NCBI GenBank assembly: GCA_002319955.1
Contig: DCJS01000051.1
Span: 1-14,014 of the forward strand
DNA length: 14,014 nt
From: Flavobacteriales bacterium UBA1694
GTDB lineage: Bacteria; Bacteroidota; Bacteroidia; Flavobacteriales; Weeksellaceae
Direction of reading: 5' to 3'
A program made the translations under genes and the position numbers. Every line of letters begins with the position of its first letter. Position 1 is the stretch's first letter. This document shows positions 13,841-14,014 of the stretch, piece by piece. The notes below the pieces were generated by a model. That model searched no databases, was not told the origin of the DNA, and saw nothing but the letters and a program-made list of their open reading frames with translations.

Positions 13841-14014
13841 TTAACGGAGTTTTCTCGCGGTTTCCATTTTGTGCGCCATTAGGCGCGCAATATTCCCCGC
13901 TTTATAGATGGCAAGATCAGCCATTTCTCCAGCGAATAGGCCGTTCACCGTTTCAGACCATAATTTTAACCAATGCTCGAAATGAAACTTTTCAATCGCA
14001 ACTAATTCATTTAT
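13841..14014 (-). CDS. group III truncated haemoglobin, C-terminal part (cut by window edge)
   Basis: Only the last 57 codons are in the window; the gene continues past 14014. The reading frame encodes IEKFHFEHWLKLWSETVNG, then LFAGEMADLAIYKAGNIA and ends METARKLR before TAA. The HFEHWLxLWxxTVxxLF pattern is typical of the G helix of group III truncated haemoglobins (TrHbIII), and the following AxxAIYKAxNIAxxM of the H helix. The haem-ligating F-helix histidine would lie just outside the window. These small globins bind oxygen or NO, with uncertain cellular roles. Its stop lies two bases beyond the chaA stop on the opposite strand. Confidence 0.88.
   Translation of the reverse strand: MNELVAIEKFHFEHWLKLWSETVNGLFAGEMADLAIYKAGNIARLMAHKMETARKLR

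Noticed and set aside
1..14014. Search for CRISPR arrays, insertion sequences, phage genes, toxin-antitoxin pairs or a defence island
   Set aside because: No regularly spaced direct repeats, transposase or integrase motifs, or defence-type domains were found; the window is ordinary chromosomal backbone.

Overview
The window is a chromosomal segment of about 14 kb that reads as a member of the Bacteroidota, most likely Flavobacteriales-like. The grounds are a secreted S46 dipeptidyl-peptidase, an ExbB-ExbD-TonB cluster joined to folC, a DUF6122 membrane protein, an endonuclease III without iron-sulfur cysteines, start codons mostly lacking Shine-Dalgarno sequences, and several exact matches to the Bacteroidota -7 element TAnnTTTG. 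I cannot place it to genus. No insertion sequence, phage gene, CRISPR array, toxin-antitoxin pair or defence island is visible. The content is mostly housekeeping and physiology genes.

Left part (1-3831, all minus strand): a gene of unknown function encoding a very acidic protein (3370-3831) is followed by exbB, exbD, a TonB-like protein and folC. These four genes are linked by three successive one-base stop/start overlaps. Downstream of folC lies the 5' end of a tRNA gene, cut by the window edge. A good promoter for it sits across the folC 3' end. The Exb/TonB proteins would energise outer-membrane transport, and FolC makes folylpolyglutamates.

Middle part (3832-10195): a DUF885 lipoprotein (plus) is followed by an orphan CheY-like receiver (plus). 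The receiver converges on nth (minus), which is divergent from a Bcp-type peroxiredoxin (plus). The peroxiredoxin converges on a GNAT acetyltransferase (minus). Then comes a large S46 dipeptidyl-peptidase (minus) closed by a textbook terminator. Two convergent pairs overlap tail to tail in the same four bases, TTAA. The nth and peroxiredoxin start regions are only 32 bases apart and carry facing -7-like elements.

Right part (10196-14014): after a 205-base divergent spacer with a terminator-like hairpin, a plus-strand run carries hflX, an AlkD-like DNA glycosylase and a DUF6122 membrane protein. The first two overlap and the third starts two bases on. A ChaA-type Ca2+/H+ antiporter follows after 56 bases or so. 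It ends two bases from a convergent, partial group III truncated haemoglobin that runs off the window. No gene-free stretch exceeds 300 bases; the longest are 10196-10400, 5807-5991 and 3832-4012.

I found no convincing new multi-gene system. The observations most worth following are the hairpin-bearing hflX leader, the cysteine-free endonuclease III, the peroxiredoxin lacking the usual resolving cysteine, the facing nth/bcp promoters and the unknown acidic protein upstream of exbB.
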